Below are positions 17,593 to 26,766 of a stretch of 64,000 nucleotides of DNA, one piece after another (the first letter of the stretch is position 1; every line of letters begins with the position of its first letter). The notes under the pieces are model-generated. The model was given only the letters and a program-made list of their open reading frames with translations, had not been told where the DNA came from and did not search any database. The translations under genes were made by a program, and so were the position numbers. This DNA is from Imperialibacter roseus (GTDB lineage: Bacteria > Bacteroidota > Bacteroidia > Cytophagales > Cyclobacteriaceae). The DNA is taken from contig NZ_CP136051.1 of the NCBI RefSeq assembly GCF_032999765.1, forward strand, positions 4,792,501 to 4,856,500. The letters run 5' to 3'.

Positions 17593-20500
17593 TTAGTCCT
17601 TCAGCAATCGGAATTTTTTTTCGCCGTCGGGGAAATTGGCAATCAGCATATAAATGCCCGGTTCTAAAGTGGTAAGATTAACTTCCGTACTCTTTGAAAT
17701 AACATTCACGTCCTTTTGAAGCATTTTTTGTCCACCCATGTTAAGAATAGTTATACCAAGCATTCCCCTGTCTCTATCGGGATGCCCTAAAGTGACGAAA
17801 TTACCAGCCGGATTGGGGTATAGGCTCCATGAGTCAAGGCCATCAACTGTGGATGTCAGTGTGTTGTTACTTTCTGTCTGAATTTTCAGGTCGTCGATGG
17901 ACCAGCCCCAGGCGTTACTAAGCTGATCTGAAAAAAGCCGGAATCGAAAGATGACTGTGTCACCAGCATTGAAAGTGTCGAGCAAATCAGCCGTATGTTG
18001 TACGTACAGCCCTTCATTGCCCTTGCCCTCGCTGCTATAGGTGGTCAGCCATGCAGCATTGTAGCTCGCATCGTAGCCGTCTTCAATAGGTTTCCAATCC
18101 ACTCCGTCTACCGAACCCTCAACGACAACAAAATCGTAGAATTCATCATCACCGAATACAGTTCCCGTTTCGCCAGTTTCGATAATGGCAATGTCACGGT
18201 ACTTGAAGGTTGGGTTTTCGGCATTGATTACGATGGGGGTTAGCAGTTTGTAGATGTATGTAGTGTCTTCATCGTAGGAATGCCTGGAGTGAATAGCCGA
18301 CGACAAAAAACCAACAGGCGTAACCACGGAAAAGCCATTACCCGTAAAGTCATTTGCCGCCAGAGGGTCATCAAAGGTGTTGGAATAGCTCAATGAAGGA
18401 GCTCTTAGGTCTGAAACTGCAGATTTTGAAATAGAAACATACTCTTTGCCTGACTTAAATGAACGAAGAGCCACCTCTATCTCAGTTTCTCCATCAATAA
18501 AAAAGTCAATGCTTGTGGCTCCGCCAGTACTGGGGCCAAGCGTTTTGATCACCTGACTATTTACGAGCACCTGGGTGCTGTCGTAAGGCGACCGCAGCTG
18601 GGCTTCCAGGTTGACAAGGCCGGACGGCTTCACGCCAAGCGATTGGATAAACGGCGCCATTGTTACTTCTGGAACATTGGAAAGCTGTGCGGTATAAATA
18701 CCTCTTCCGTGCGTGGCTATCACCACCTGGGCGTCCACCACCTTCATTTCCCAAACTGAAACTGCTGGCAAACCAGCCAGGCGTATCCATGATTGGCCAT
18801 CATCAGCACTTTCGAAAATGCCAATTTCTGTCCCCGCCCAAATCACTGAAGGATCGTTTGGCAACACCAAAAGGGAATACACCGCTACGTCCGGAAAGCC
18901 CGCAACTCCATTGGCGCTACTTTCGAAGCCTGAGAGATCCTGCCAGGTTTGCCCCAAATCTGTTGTCCTTACTACTTTAGGCAAACCAGCATATGAAAAA
19001 AGCACATAGGCTGTGCTGTCTTCCGCAGGGTGGGTGGCAATCCCGGTGATCACACCTTTGAGCTGCGCATTGCCTGTGTAGTTATTCACTTTTTTGAAAG
19101 TTTTTCCCCTGTCGGTGGATACTTGCAAGGTTTGAGCGGACGACATGGCGCCTCCCGCCCAAACGATCATTGAATTGGCCTGAGAAACTTCGACATTGGT
19201 GAACGACCCTCTATATGACCAGTCGGCGTCCATTTGGCTGGGCACCCATTTATCGCCAAAGTCGGTTGACCTGTATACACCGTTGACGCCAACGCAGAAA
19301 AGCACTTCAGGGACAGATTTTGCATTGCCCAGTCTGGAAAAAAACGGAAAATCAGTCTCTGTGTCGTCCTGAGGCAAGCCAGAGATGGCAGGTGTCCAGC
19401 TGCCAGGGGCACCAAAGCTGGAAGACTTAAAAAATGCATTGAACTGAGCGGATCCAATTACCTGCGCAGCATTTCCGTAGTTCCAAACTGCATCGAACCC
19501 GTCGCCACCAATCACCCGTGTGTAGCTCGCATTGCCGCCAGGTGAGGTGCCCTCCTGCGAAATGTTGGTCGAGTTATCCTGAAGACCGCCGATATACTGA
19601 TCCACCCCTGGTCGCTTATCTACCCCGTAAAACTGACCAGTGACCATGCCAGTTCCTGAAAATGTCCAATCTCCATTGGCCGTGCCAGGGTCTTTGTTTA
19701 TGGCTGAATGATAAACGCCACCATCGTTGCTCGAAATTATCCTGAAGGTGGAATCGGAGGTGGAAATTGAGCCTGCTGTCAATGAATGGTGGTCAACATG
19801 AATAGAAGAAGTAGGATTAACGACACTCCCACCAGAGAATTCGGTGTGTTCCCCATAGCCGTCGGCCACAATAGTGACTTGTTTTTTGAGCTTGCTGATA
19901 CTTGAAAATGTGATATTCAATTTTGAATCGGGAAGGTTCTTCGGGCTCCAGACGCCTCCACTCGCCAGCACCGGCCAAAGGTTGAGTTCCATCTGGTGTT
20001 CATGACCACCATTTTTTGCGATTTCAGCGTCTACTGTCGTAGAATAATCCAAAAGATGAACAAAAAGGTATTCTCTGCTGTGCGTGCCACCATCTCCTTC
20101 GGTGTTGGATCCAATCAGTGTGAATTCTCCGTCCTCCTGCTGATCCCGAAAAGACACCATCAGTTGCCTGTTATTCGTAACATCCCATGCCTGAAACGGG
20201 ACTTCCACATAGTCTTTGTACAGATACTGGGCTGCTGGCACACCTGCGCCCTGCTTGTTCACTGTGAACCTGGCAGCGAGCTGGTTGATGCCGGGCCCAA
20301 ATCTTATTTCCACATCCACCAGTTCCTCAGCGGCAACGTCACCAATTTCCAGCCCGGGCAAGTTGTTGCCATTGAAGGGCGTGAAATCGATAAACGATGA
20401 AGTACCCGTCTTTTCGAACTTCTCAACGGACTTGATGAGAGATGGAGCGGAGGAGTCGATAGTGAATTTGAAGATGTTGACACCCGCCACGTAGACTACA

Positions 20501-21669
20501 TTGTCGAGAAAAGGATGGAACATGATGGCGTTGTCGTAGTCGCCCTGTTCCAGAAAGTCAAAGTTGTTGTCGTCCTTCTCAGAGGCATAACCCCAGCTTG
20601 TCCCGCCATCTTCACTAATAAAAAGATCGGCGCCTGCCTCTCCACTCAGGCTTCCTTCAACTGAGGCAGCAACTTTCAGATGGCTCTTTGCTGACACAGC
20701 CAATTCAATTCTTCCGGAGGACTTAAGGTTGGATGATGTGGCTGACCAGGTAGCACCTGCATCCGTAGATTTTAAAACTCCTACAGCCCGTACGGCAGCA
20801 TACTGTACCGAAAAATCGCCAGGCGCCGCAATTACCTGCTGAACAGGCTCATCGGAGGTGTACACCTTCGTCCAGGTTGTTCCGCCGTCGGTACTCCTGA
20901 AGATTCCCGAGGTGGCCGTGTTGAACGTATTGGTTGATGTATTTGCACAGGCTATTACCAGGTTAGGGTTGTTTGGATCTACAATGATCCTGTTAACCAC
21001 CCGGAACGAATTGTCGGCAACCGTTGACGCTAACTGCACCCAGCTGACACCACCGTCGGTCGACTTAAAAATGCCTGCGCCACCGATACCGTCCAGGTTG
21101 CCAAAACCTTCGCCTGTGCCGGCATAAATAATTGCCGGGCTGGTGGCACAAACCGCCAGTGTAGCCACTGCCAGATTAGGCAAGTCGGGCGTCATATTTG
21201 TCCAGCTGGCACCGCTGTCAGTAGTTTTCCAGACACCCCCACCGGCTGAGCCAGCCAGCCAGGTGTTGCCTGCAGCATCGTTGGGCATGACAAGAAGTGC
21301 CCTTGTTCTACCAGGTATGTTGCCAGGCCCCCTGGACTTCCAGTCGAGCACTGTTCCCAGCGTTCTGAAATTAGCCATTCTGGCTGTCGACTTTTCCAGC
21401 TCCTTTAGCTTATAATTAAACTCATATTCGGGGCCGGACTTGCCATCTGGCGTTCGCAGCAGTTGGTGGAATTCGGCAAATCTGGAATAGCCGTCCTGCT
21501 TTTCTTCACCCTCTCCTCCTTCGCTGATTTTGTCGAGCAATCTTTGGTGTTCTATACTAAGTTTGGGCTGAATTTTATTTGAAACAGGCTCCTGATGCTT
21601 TAAAAAGACGGCCAATGTGGCGACAAGGCAGAGGCCTGCGGTTAAAACTCTATTCATTTTGATCCCCAT
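17593..21669 (-). CDS. Large T9SS-secreted protein with BNR/sortilin-type propeller repeats
   Basis: A 1358-residue secreted protein. The start at 21669 or the inner ATG at 21657 is followed by a hydrophobic signal segment. Many Asp-box repeats of the form STDGGxxW (KSTDGGVSW, RSTDGGTTW, RSTDFGDKW, ESADDGQSW) lie in two blocks, about 100-400 and 640-960, consistent with sortilin/Vps10-like beta-propellers. An insert of unknown fold separates them. After about 1050 come beta-sandwich domains. The end (SLYPNPAGN to the final GIYMLIANFPDGEKKFRLL) is a type A T9SS sorting domain. It is exported to the cell surface or medium. No catalytic site recognised. Confidence 0.85.
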   Translation of the reverse strand: MGIKMNRVLTAGLCLVATLAVFLKHQEPVSNKIQPKLSIEHQRLLDKISEGGEGEEKQDGYSRFAEFHQLLRTPDGKSGPEYEFNYKLKELEKSTARMANFRTLGTVLDWKSRGPGNIPGRTRALLVMPNDAAGNTWLAGSAGGGVWKTTDSGASWTNMTPDLPNLAVATLAVCATSPAIIYAGTGEGFGNLDGIGGAGIFKSTDGGVSWVQLASTVADNSFRVVNRIIVDPNNPNLVIACANTSTNTFNTATSGIFRSTDGGTTWTKVYTSDEPVQQVIAAPGDFSVQYAAVRAVGVLKSTDAGATWSATSSNLKSSGRIELAVSAKSHLKVAASVEGSLSGEAGADLFISEDGGTSWGYASEKDDNNFDFLEQGDYDNAIMFHPFLDNVVYVAGVNIFKFTIDSSAPSLIKSVEKFEKTGTSSFIDFTPFNGNNLPGLEIGDVAAEELVDVEIRFGPGINQLAARFTVNKQGAGVPAAQYLYKDYVEVPFQAWDVTNNRQLMVSFRDQQEDGEFTLIGSNTEGDGGTHSREYLFVHLLDYSTTVDAEIAKNGGHEHQMELNLWPVLASGGVWSPKNLPDSKLNITFSSISKLKKQVTIVADGYGEHTEFSGGSVVNPTSSIHVDHHSLTAGSISTSDSTFRIISSNDGGVYHSAINKDPGTANGDWTFSGTGMVTGQFYGVDKRPGVDQYIGGLQDNSTNISQEGTSPGGNASYTRVIGGDGFDAVWNYGNAAQVIGSAQFNAFFKSSSFGAPGSWTPAISGLPQDDTETDFPFFSRLGNAKSVPEVLFCVGVNGVYRSTDFGDKWVPSQMDADWSYRGSFTNVEVSQANSMIVWAGGAMSSAQTLQVSTDRGKTFKKVNNYTGNAQLKGVITGIATHPAEDSTAYVLFSYAGLPKVVRTTDLGQTWQDLSGFESSANGVAGFPDVAVYSLLVLPNDPSVIWAGTEIGIFESADDGQSWIRLAGLPAVSVWEMKVVDAQVVIATHGRGIYTAQLSNVPEVTMAPFIQSLGVKPSGLVNLEAQLRSPYDSTQVLVNSQVIKTLGPSTGGATSIDFFIDGETEIEVALRSFKSGKEYVSISKSAVSDLRAPSLSYSNTFDDPLAANDFTGNGFSVVTPVGFLSSAIHSRHSYDEDTTYIYKLLTPIVINAENPTFKYRDIAIIETGETGTVFGDDEFYDFVVVEGSVDGVDWKPIEDGYDASYNAAWLTTYSSEGKGNEGLYVQHTADLLDTFNAGDTVIFRFRLFSDQLSNAWGWSIDDLKIQTESNNTLTSTVDGLDSWSLYPNPAGNFVTLGHPDRDRGMLGITILNMGGQKMLQKDVNVISKSTEVNLTTLEPGIYMLIANFPDGEKKFRLLKD

Positions 21670-21684
21670 ATGCTGGCTAATGTG

Positions 21685-23613
21685 CTAAAGTATTCTGAAT
21701 TCGATTCTTCGGTTAAGCTGCTTCCCGGCTTCCGTGCTGTTGTCAACTTTGGGTTTGGTTGATCCGTACCCCTTATATTGAAGTCTTTCCTTTGGGATTC
21801 CCGCCTTGATTAAAAAATCATAAACAGATTTTGCTCTATTTGTCGACAGTTCCGAATTATGAGAAGTACTGCCCGTATTGTCGGTATGCCCTTCTATCTC
21901 CATTCTTATTTGCTCGTTATCCTTCAGAAACTTTATCACCTCGTCCAATTCTGTTTTGGACTTCTCTTTCAAGACATATTGGTCAACGTCGAAAAATATG
22001 TTCTTGAGCACCGAGGTGGCTCCTGCTTTAATGGGCGTCAAATAGATATCAAGGACTTCAGGCTCCCTCGATTTTTTTTCAAGATAATTGAAGGTAAGAT
22101 TCTCAAACAGATAGCCTTTGCGGGTCACGTAAATAGAATATTCCTTCCCTTCGGTAAGCACAACAAAATACTTTCCATCCACCTTGTCGGAAGTCACTTT
22201 GTAGTTAAGCGACGCATCATTGATGTCGAACATCTCTATGGACGCCCCCAGCGGCTTTTTGGTCTCAATGTCCATTACTCTGCCGGTTAGAAAATTGCTT
22301 TTGTTTTGCACCCGAATTTCCTCGGGCACATCAAAGGTGTACAGTGAGCTTTGAAAATCCCGGTTGTTTCCGACAACCTCGTGGGAGTAATAAGCCTTAG
22401 TGCCATCAGAAGTAATGACCAGCGACACCTGATCGTCTTTGGTATTGATTGGGTAGCCGAGGTTCTTCGGCGGGGACCACTCAAGCCCGTTTTTTTCACT
22501 CAGAAACAAGTCGTACTTACCAAGCCCCATGTGCCCGGAGGATGAGAAATACAAAGACTGGCCGTTGACGTGAATAAAGGGAGACAGGTCGTCGCCTTCG
22601 GTGTTGATAACAGGGCCGAGGTTCACGGGCTCCATCCAATTGTCACGGGCCGACAGTGTGCTTACCCAAATATCTCTTTTCCCCTGCCCTCCTTTTCGAT
22701 CGCTGACAAAATAGAGTGTGCGACCGTCAGCCGATAGCGATGGTTGCGACTCCCAGCCCGAAGAGTTGATTGGTTGGCCAATGTTCTGAGGCTTGCCCCA
22801 TGTATCCCCTTCTTTCTGAACAAAGTAGAGGTCGCAGCTACCAAAGCCTCCCGGCGCCTGGCAGGAGGTGAAAATCAGCATTCGGCCATCAGCAGAGACA
22901 GAGCTGGTTCCTTCGTTCCTCTGTGAGTTAATCAGATCGGAAATAGGCTCGGGTTCCGACCAGGCGCCGTCGTCATTTTGCCTCGTTACATAAATATCCT
23001 CATCGTCGTTGGCCGTATTGCCTTTTCGCACTGTGAAGAAAAGCTGCTTCCCATCAGCTGTAACAGCCGGAAAGTACTGCATTACATACTTGTTCAGTGG
23101 AGCTGGCAGGGGCTCTGGATTGAACGGCAAAGGCTTGCTCATCAGGTCGAGCGCAAAATCAATATTCTTGATCAAATCCATCGCCAACCCCTCTCTTCCT
23201 GCATTGTTTGGGTTAGTTTGAATATACCTTGAGAGGTATTTCCTTGCCTCCTTGTACTCGCCCTTGTCATAAATCATCAGGCCAAGAGCAAAGTAAGTGT
23301 CAAAGTTCAACTTGCTGAGTGAGTCCACCGCCAGTGCTTCCCTGTATTGTGTCTCGGCGAGATCGTATCTCAAAAGCACTTTGTAGGCTGAAGCAAGGCG
23401 CAGGTGAGCCTCTATAAAAGCAGGGTCACGCAACAGGGCTTTCTCCAATAACTCGATGCCTCCATTGAAATCCCGGCCTCTGATCTGCAATGCCGATTGT
23501 TCGTAATATTTTATAGCCTTTTTATCTTCGGTGGTATAGGACGACTGAGCAGCCATTTCGGTTATGCCCAACACAAGTATTACCACCAAAAGAGAAAGAA
23601 ATCGTATCATCAC
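21685..23613 (-). CDS. PorE-like OmpA-family protein (TPR, WD40-like, CRD, OmpA)
   Basis: A 642-residue periplasmic/outer-membrane protein with a signal peptide ending MAAQ. The domains in order are TPR repeats (about 30-165), WD40/PD40 propeller motifs (180-425, many SxDGRxLxFxS), a carboxypeptidase-regulatory-like domain (about 440-525) and a C-terminal OmpA peptidoglycan-binding domain (540-642, with GHTDNTG and NSELSTNRAKSVYDFL). This is the order of PorE, a T9SS component of Porphyromonas, but many paralogues exist and no lipobox Cys is seen. The gene is 15 nt upstream of a T9SS cargo gene, so a cargo-specific surface role is plausible. Confidence 0.82.
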   Translation of the reverse strand: MMIRFLSLLVVILVLGITEMAAQSSYTTEDKKAIKYYEQSALQIRGRDFNGGIELLEKALLRDPAFIEAHLRLASAYKVLLRYDLAETQYREALAVDSLSKLNFDTYFALGLMIYDKGEYKEARKYLSRYIQTNPNNAGREGLAMDLIKNIDFALDLMSKPLPFNPEPLPAPLNKYVMQYFPAVTADGKQLFFTVRKGNTANDDEDIYVTRQNDDGAWSEPEPISDLINSQRNEGTSSVSADGRMLIFTSCQAPGGFGSCDLYFVQKEGDTWGKPQNIGQPINSSGWESQPSLSADGRTLYFVSDRKGGQGKRDIWVSTLSARDNWMEPVNLGPVINTEGDDLSPFIHVNGQSLYFSSSGHMGLGKYDLFLSEKNGLEWSPPKNLGYPINTKDDQVSLVITSDGTKAYYSHEVVGNNRDFQSSLYTFDVPEEIRVQNKSNFLTGRVMDIETKKPLGASIEMFDINDASLNYKVTSDKVDGKYFVVLTEGKEYSIYVTRKGYLFENLTFNYLEKKSREPEVLDIYLTPIKAGATSVLKNIFFDVDQYVLKEKSKTELDEVIKFLKDNEQIRMEIEGHTDNTGSTSHNSELSTNRAKSVYDFLIKAGIPKERLQYKGYGSTKPKVDNSTEAGKQLNRRIEFRIL

Positions 23614-23668
23614 ACTAAATTAGCTATTATCCTATTATAAAAAATTGAATACATAACGGCAGATGCCA

Positions 23669-23676
23669 TAGATTTG
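23669..23676 (+). promoter_or_regulatory. -7 box for the first MORN gene
   Basis: TAGATTTG fits TAnnTTTG and ends 24 nt before the ATG at 23701. TTGA near 23645 could be the upstream element. Confidence 0.45.
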
Positions 23677-23700
23677 TCTTTTGACAACTATTAAAGTATC

Positions 23701-24384
23701 ATGATCAAAAGCTTTATCATTCTCCTAATTGTTGTTCTTGGTGATCAGGCCATTTCACCTGTCAAAGACTGCGAAGTACTTCTGGAAACTATTTCGGGCA
23801 CTTACGATGGCGATTGTAAAAAAGGGCTGGCTGAGGGAACGGGTACAGCCAAAGGCGTCGACACCTATATCGGTGAGTTTAAAAAAGGGCTCCCCGATGG
23901 GCAGGGGCGATACATTTGGAAGAATGGGGACTATTTCTCGGGCGACTTCGTGAAAGGCATGAAAGAAGGCTATGGAGAAATGAAGGTGAAAAGAGAAGGT
24001 CAAAAAGACAGCCTCCTGGCAGGATATTGGATCAAAGATATTTTCGTAGGTGCTTCAAATTTACCCTATAGAGAATCGCATTCCAGCAATATTAAAAGTG
24101 TAATGATTGAAGAAATCACTGAAAACGGGTCTGAAATAATGATTGTTTATGCCAGAAATAAACAGTCCATAGTAGCCGACGGGCTGAGGCTGGTAAGCGA
24201 TCAGGACGTTAAGCCGTTATCGGAATTTGAATACACTGTGCTGCGCAAACTGGACTTCCCATTTACGGGAGCGAAAATGGACTTCCGCAGCCAGGCACCA
24301 GTGGGTTCAAATATTTTAGAATATCATGTAGAATTCGACATATTCAAAAAGGCCAGGTGGCTGATCACAATCGAGGTTTATTGA
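23701..24384 (+). CDS. Exported MORN-repeat protein (copy 1)
   Basis: A 227-residue protein with a short hydrophobic N-terminus, then MORN repeats between residues 35 and 105 (units such as YIGEFKKGLPDGQGRY and YFSGDFVKGMKEGYG). The C-terminal ~100 residues form an uncharacterised domain. It is clearly paralogous to the next gene, both starting with the pattern KDCEVLxET and both having a diverged C-terminal domain. MORN repeats are often protein- or lipid-interaction modules; no enzymatic motif is visible. Confidence 0.75.
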   Translation: MIKSFIILLIVVLGDQAISPVKDCEVLLETISGTYDGDCKKGLAEGTGTAKGVDTYIGEFKKGLPDGQGRYIWKNGDYFSGDFVKGMKEGYGEMKVKREGQKDSLLAGYWIKDIFVGASNLPYRESHSSNIKSVMIEEITENGSEIMIVYARNKQSIVADGLRLVSDQDVKPLSEFEYTVLRKLDFPFTGAKMDFRSQAPVGSNILEYHVEFDIFKKARWLITIEVY

Positions 24385-24393
24385 GATAATACC

Positions 24394-24413
24394 GAGCTTA
24401 CCCAAGCTCTTTT
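24394..24413 (+). terminator. Terminator after MORN copy 1
   Basis: GAGCTT / AAGCTC stem with an ACCC loop, followed by TTTT. Confidence 0.55.
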
Positions 24414-24559
24414 AGTGAGCAGCTGACCAAAAAAGCGGGGATCCTTTTCCTCCGGAGCAGCTTTTCATCTCTATTTACTCCCCCTGTTTGGGTTATATTG
24501 TATCTTCCGCTAAGTGCTTTTCAGAAGCAACATGTTGTAGACTAAAACCTAAACTCAAT

Positions 24560-25246
24560 ATGAACACATTTTTTACACTACTTTTTACCGGGCTGCTTCT
24601 TTTTTTAAGGCCTGACCCGGTCGTTCAAAAAGACTGCGAAGTGCTGATGGAAACACTGGCGCTTGAGTACGATGGAGAATGCAAAAAAGGGCTTGCTCAT
24701 GGCATTGGCAAGGCGCTTGGTTCTCACACCTATGAGGGGAGCTTCAAAAAAGGCTACCCGGACGGAGTAGGTACCTACACCTGGTCGAATGGAAACCTTT
24801 ATAAAGGAGAGTTTAAAAATGGCCTCAAAGATGGCAAAGGCGAGCTCTATATCAGAAAACTTGGTGTGCCTGACAGCATCGTAACCGGCTACTGGGACAA
24901 AGACAAGTATGTCGGTGAATACGTTTCTTCCTACACTGTGGGGCAAAAGCGGAATATTCTCCGAACAAGGTTTGTGCATATGGCCGACACCCCCAACCAG
25001 GTCGAAATACTGATTCAGCGAAACGGGCTTCCGATTGGGGTTAGTCAGCTACAAGCTTCGGCCGACAAATCACCCATGTTTGAAAGTAGCCAGACTATCG
25101 TGGCTTTCACCAAGGTGGTGTATCCGCTGACCAATGCCACTATCAATTTCTATGCTCCCAGCGCTTTCAACTCCTACCAGCTCGATTGCGAGCTGAACTT
25201 TGAAATTTACCGGGAAGGGCACTGGCGGATTTTTATACAGATATAG
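24560..25246 (+). CDS. Exported MORN-repeat protein (copy 2)
   Basis: A 228-residue paralogue of the previous gene, with MORN units YEGSFKKGYPDGVGTY and YKGEFKNGLKDGKGEL and the same C-terminal domain. The open frame begins at 24488, but the ATG at 24560 starts a normal signal peptide (MNTFFTLLFTGLLLFL) and matches copy 1 in length. A terminator-like hairpin separates the two copies, so they may be expressed separately. Function unknown. Confidence 0.75.
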   Translation: MNTFFTLLFTGLLLFLRPDPVVQKDCEVLMETLALEYDGECKKGLAHGIGKALGSHTYEGSFKKGYPDGVGTYTWSNGNLYKGEFKNGLKDGKGELYIRKLGVPDSIVTGYWDKDKYVGEYVSSYTVGQKRNILRTRFVHMADTPNQVEILIQRNGLPIGVSQLQASADKSPMFESSQTIVAFTKVVYPLTNATINFYAPSAFNSYQLDCELNFEIYREGHWRIFIQI

Positions 25247-25258
25247 AGAAGCACTGAA

Positions 25259-25909
25259 TTAAGGAATATCCAGGTACTTGTGCACCTGCAGCGAAACCTG
25301 CCACTGCGGGTTGGCTTTGATGTAGTCGATGATCAGGGGCGTTACCTTTTCCTGCTGTGACCACTCGGGTTGGAGGAATAGTCGGCAGTTTGCGCCAACG
25401 AGGGCTTCGTACTTCTCGGCCCATTTAAAGTCCGACTTATTGTAGACTATCACCTTTAGCTCATCGGCCGCCTGAGCCACCTCCGGAAGCGGCTCCTTGA
25501 ACTTTTTTGGGGAAAAGCACACCCAGTCCCAGTGTCCGGATAGCGGATAGGCGCCTGAAGTTTCAATATGTGTCCGGAATCCTTTGTCTTTCAGCTGCCG
25601 GGTTAGTTCTCCGAGGTCATACATCAGAGGTTCTCCACCAGTAACAACAGCCACTCTTGCCGGAAAATGCGAGGCATCCTTCACTATCCTGGCCACTTCT
25701 GTGTCAGGATGCGCCGCCGCCTCCCAGCTCTCCTTTACGTCGCACCACACGCAGCCAACATCGCAACCTCCCAGGCGGATGAAATAGGCAGCATGCCCCT
25801 GGAAAGCTCCTTCACCCTGTATGGTGTAGAAAGCTTCCATTAACGGAAGAGCTGTTTTTATTGAAGGCAATATGGTATCAGGCTGTTTCAAGAAGCATTT
25901 CGTAGGCAC
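25259..25909 (-). CDS. queE: 7-carboxy-7-deazaguanine synthase (radical SAM)
   Basis: QueE rearranges 6-carboxytetrahydropterin to 7-carboxy-7-deazaguanine, the base precursor of queuosine. The radical-SAM cluster motif is CDVGCVWC (C49, C53, C56, CxxxCxxC). YTIQGEGAFQGHAAYFIR and VVTGGEPLMY are typical of the family. The 216-residue frame from 25909 overlaps the end of folD by 32 nt; a shorter start at the ATG at 25840 (MEAFYTIQGEG) cannot be excluded. It is the last gene of the lepA-folD-queE run, and QueD is encoded elsewhere in the window. Confidence 0.9.
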   Translation of the reverse strand: MPTKCFLKQPDTILPSIKTALPLMEAFYTIQGEGAFQGHAAYFIRLGGCDVGCVWCDVKESWEAAAHPDTEVARIVKDASHFPARVAVVTGGEPLMYDLGELTRQLKDKGFRTHIETSGAYPLSGHWDWVCFSPKKFKEPLPEVAQAADELKVIVYNKSDFKWAEKYEALVGANCRLFLQPEWSQQEKVTPLIIDYIKANPQWQVSLQVHKYLDIP

Positions 25910-26756
25910 GAAGCGTATTCATCAGCAGTGAGGCAATGGTCATTGGCCCCACGCCTCCCGGCACTGGTGTAATGTAAGACGTCTTTGGCGCCACATTTTC
26001 GTAGTCCACGTCACCCACCAACCTGAATCCGGATTTCCTGGTAGGATCATCGATTCTCGTAGTTCCCACGTCTACCACAACAGCACCCTCCTTCACCATG
26101 TCGGCAGTGACAAGATGTGGTTTGCCTACGGCCACCAGCAGGATGTCGGCATTTTTGGTGTATTGAGAAATGTTTTCGGTGTATTTGTGGCAAAGTGTTA
26201 CTGTGGCTTGTCCCTGCTGGGTCATGAGTATGCCCAGCGGTGCCCCCACAAGTCTGCTGGCACCTACCACCACACAATACTTTCCTTTGGTTTCAATCTT
26301 GTAGCGATTCAGCAGTTCCATCACCCCAAAAGGCGTAGCAGGCATTAGCAAAGGGGTTTGCGAGCCTATACTTCCGAAGTTTTGATTGGTAAACCCATCG
26401 ACATCTTTCTCGGCCGAAATACTTTCAGTCACTTTTTCTACTGAAATATGCTCCGGCAAAGGCAACTGCACGATAAAACCATCGATATCCGTATCAGCGT
26501 TAAATTGTTCAATATGCTTAATGAGCTTTTCCTCAGAGATGGTCTTGGCAAAGTGCATAAGCGTGAAGTCGAACCCAACTTCCTTACAAGCCTTGATCTT
26601 ACCATTCACGTAGGTGTGGCTTGCCCCGTCATCACCAACAATAATGATGGCCAAATGAGGTGCTCTCTTACCCTGAGCTACCAGTTCGTTTACTTTGGCC
26701 GCAATCTCCTGCTTAATTTCTGCAGCTACCTTTTTACCATCAAGTATCTGAGGCAT
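25878..26756 (-). CDS. folD: Methylenetetrahydrofolate dehydrogenase / cyclohydrolase
   Basis: A 292-residue bifunctional enzyme interconverting 5,10-methylene- and 10-formyl-THF, giving one-carbon units for purines. Visible signatures are YVNGKIKACKEVG (catalytic Lys), the QLPLPEH loop, the NADP-binding VVGASRLVGAPLG segment and the C-terminal TPVPGGVGPMT. It starts 10 nt after the lepA stop and overlaps queE by up to 32 nt, so it sits in the middle of a three-gene transcript. Confidence 0.95.
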   Translation of the reverse strand: MPQILDGKKVAAEIKQEIAAKVNELVAQGKRAPHLAIIIVGDDGASHTYVNGKIKACKEVGFDFTLMHFAKTISEEKLIKHIEQFNADTDIDGFIVQLPLPEHISVEKVTESISAEKDVDGFTNQNFGSIGSQTPLLMPATPFGVMELLNRYKIETKGKYCVVVGASRLVGAPLGILMTQQGQATVTLCHKYTENISQYTKNADILLVAVGKPHLVTADMVKEGAVVVDVGTTRIDDPTRKSGFRLVGDVDYENVAPKTSYITPVPGGVGPMTIASLLMNTLRAYEMLLETA

Positions 26757-26766
26757 CTTTTATGGT

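Noticed and set aside
18660-20494. Several plus-strand open frames opposite the T9SS cargo gene
   Set aside because: They are antisense shadows with no family; the minus strand encodes a continuous repeat protein with a signal peptide and a sorting domain.
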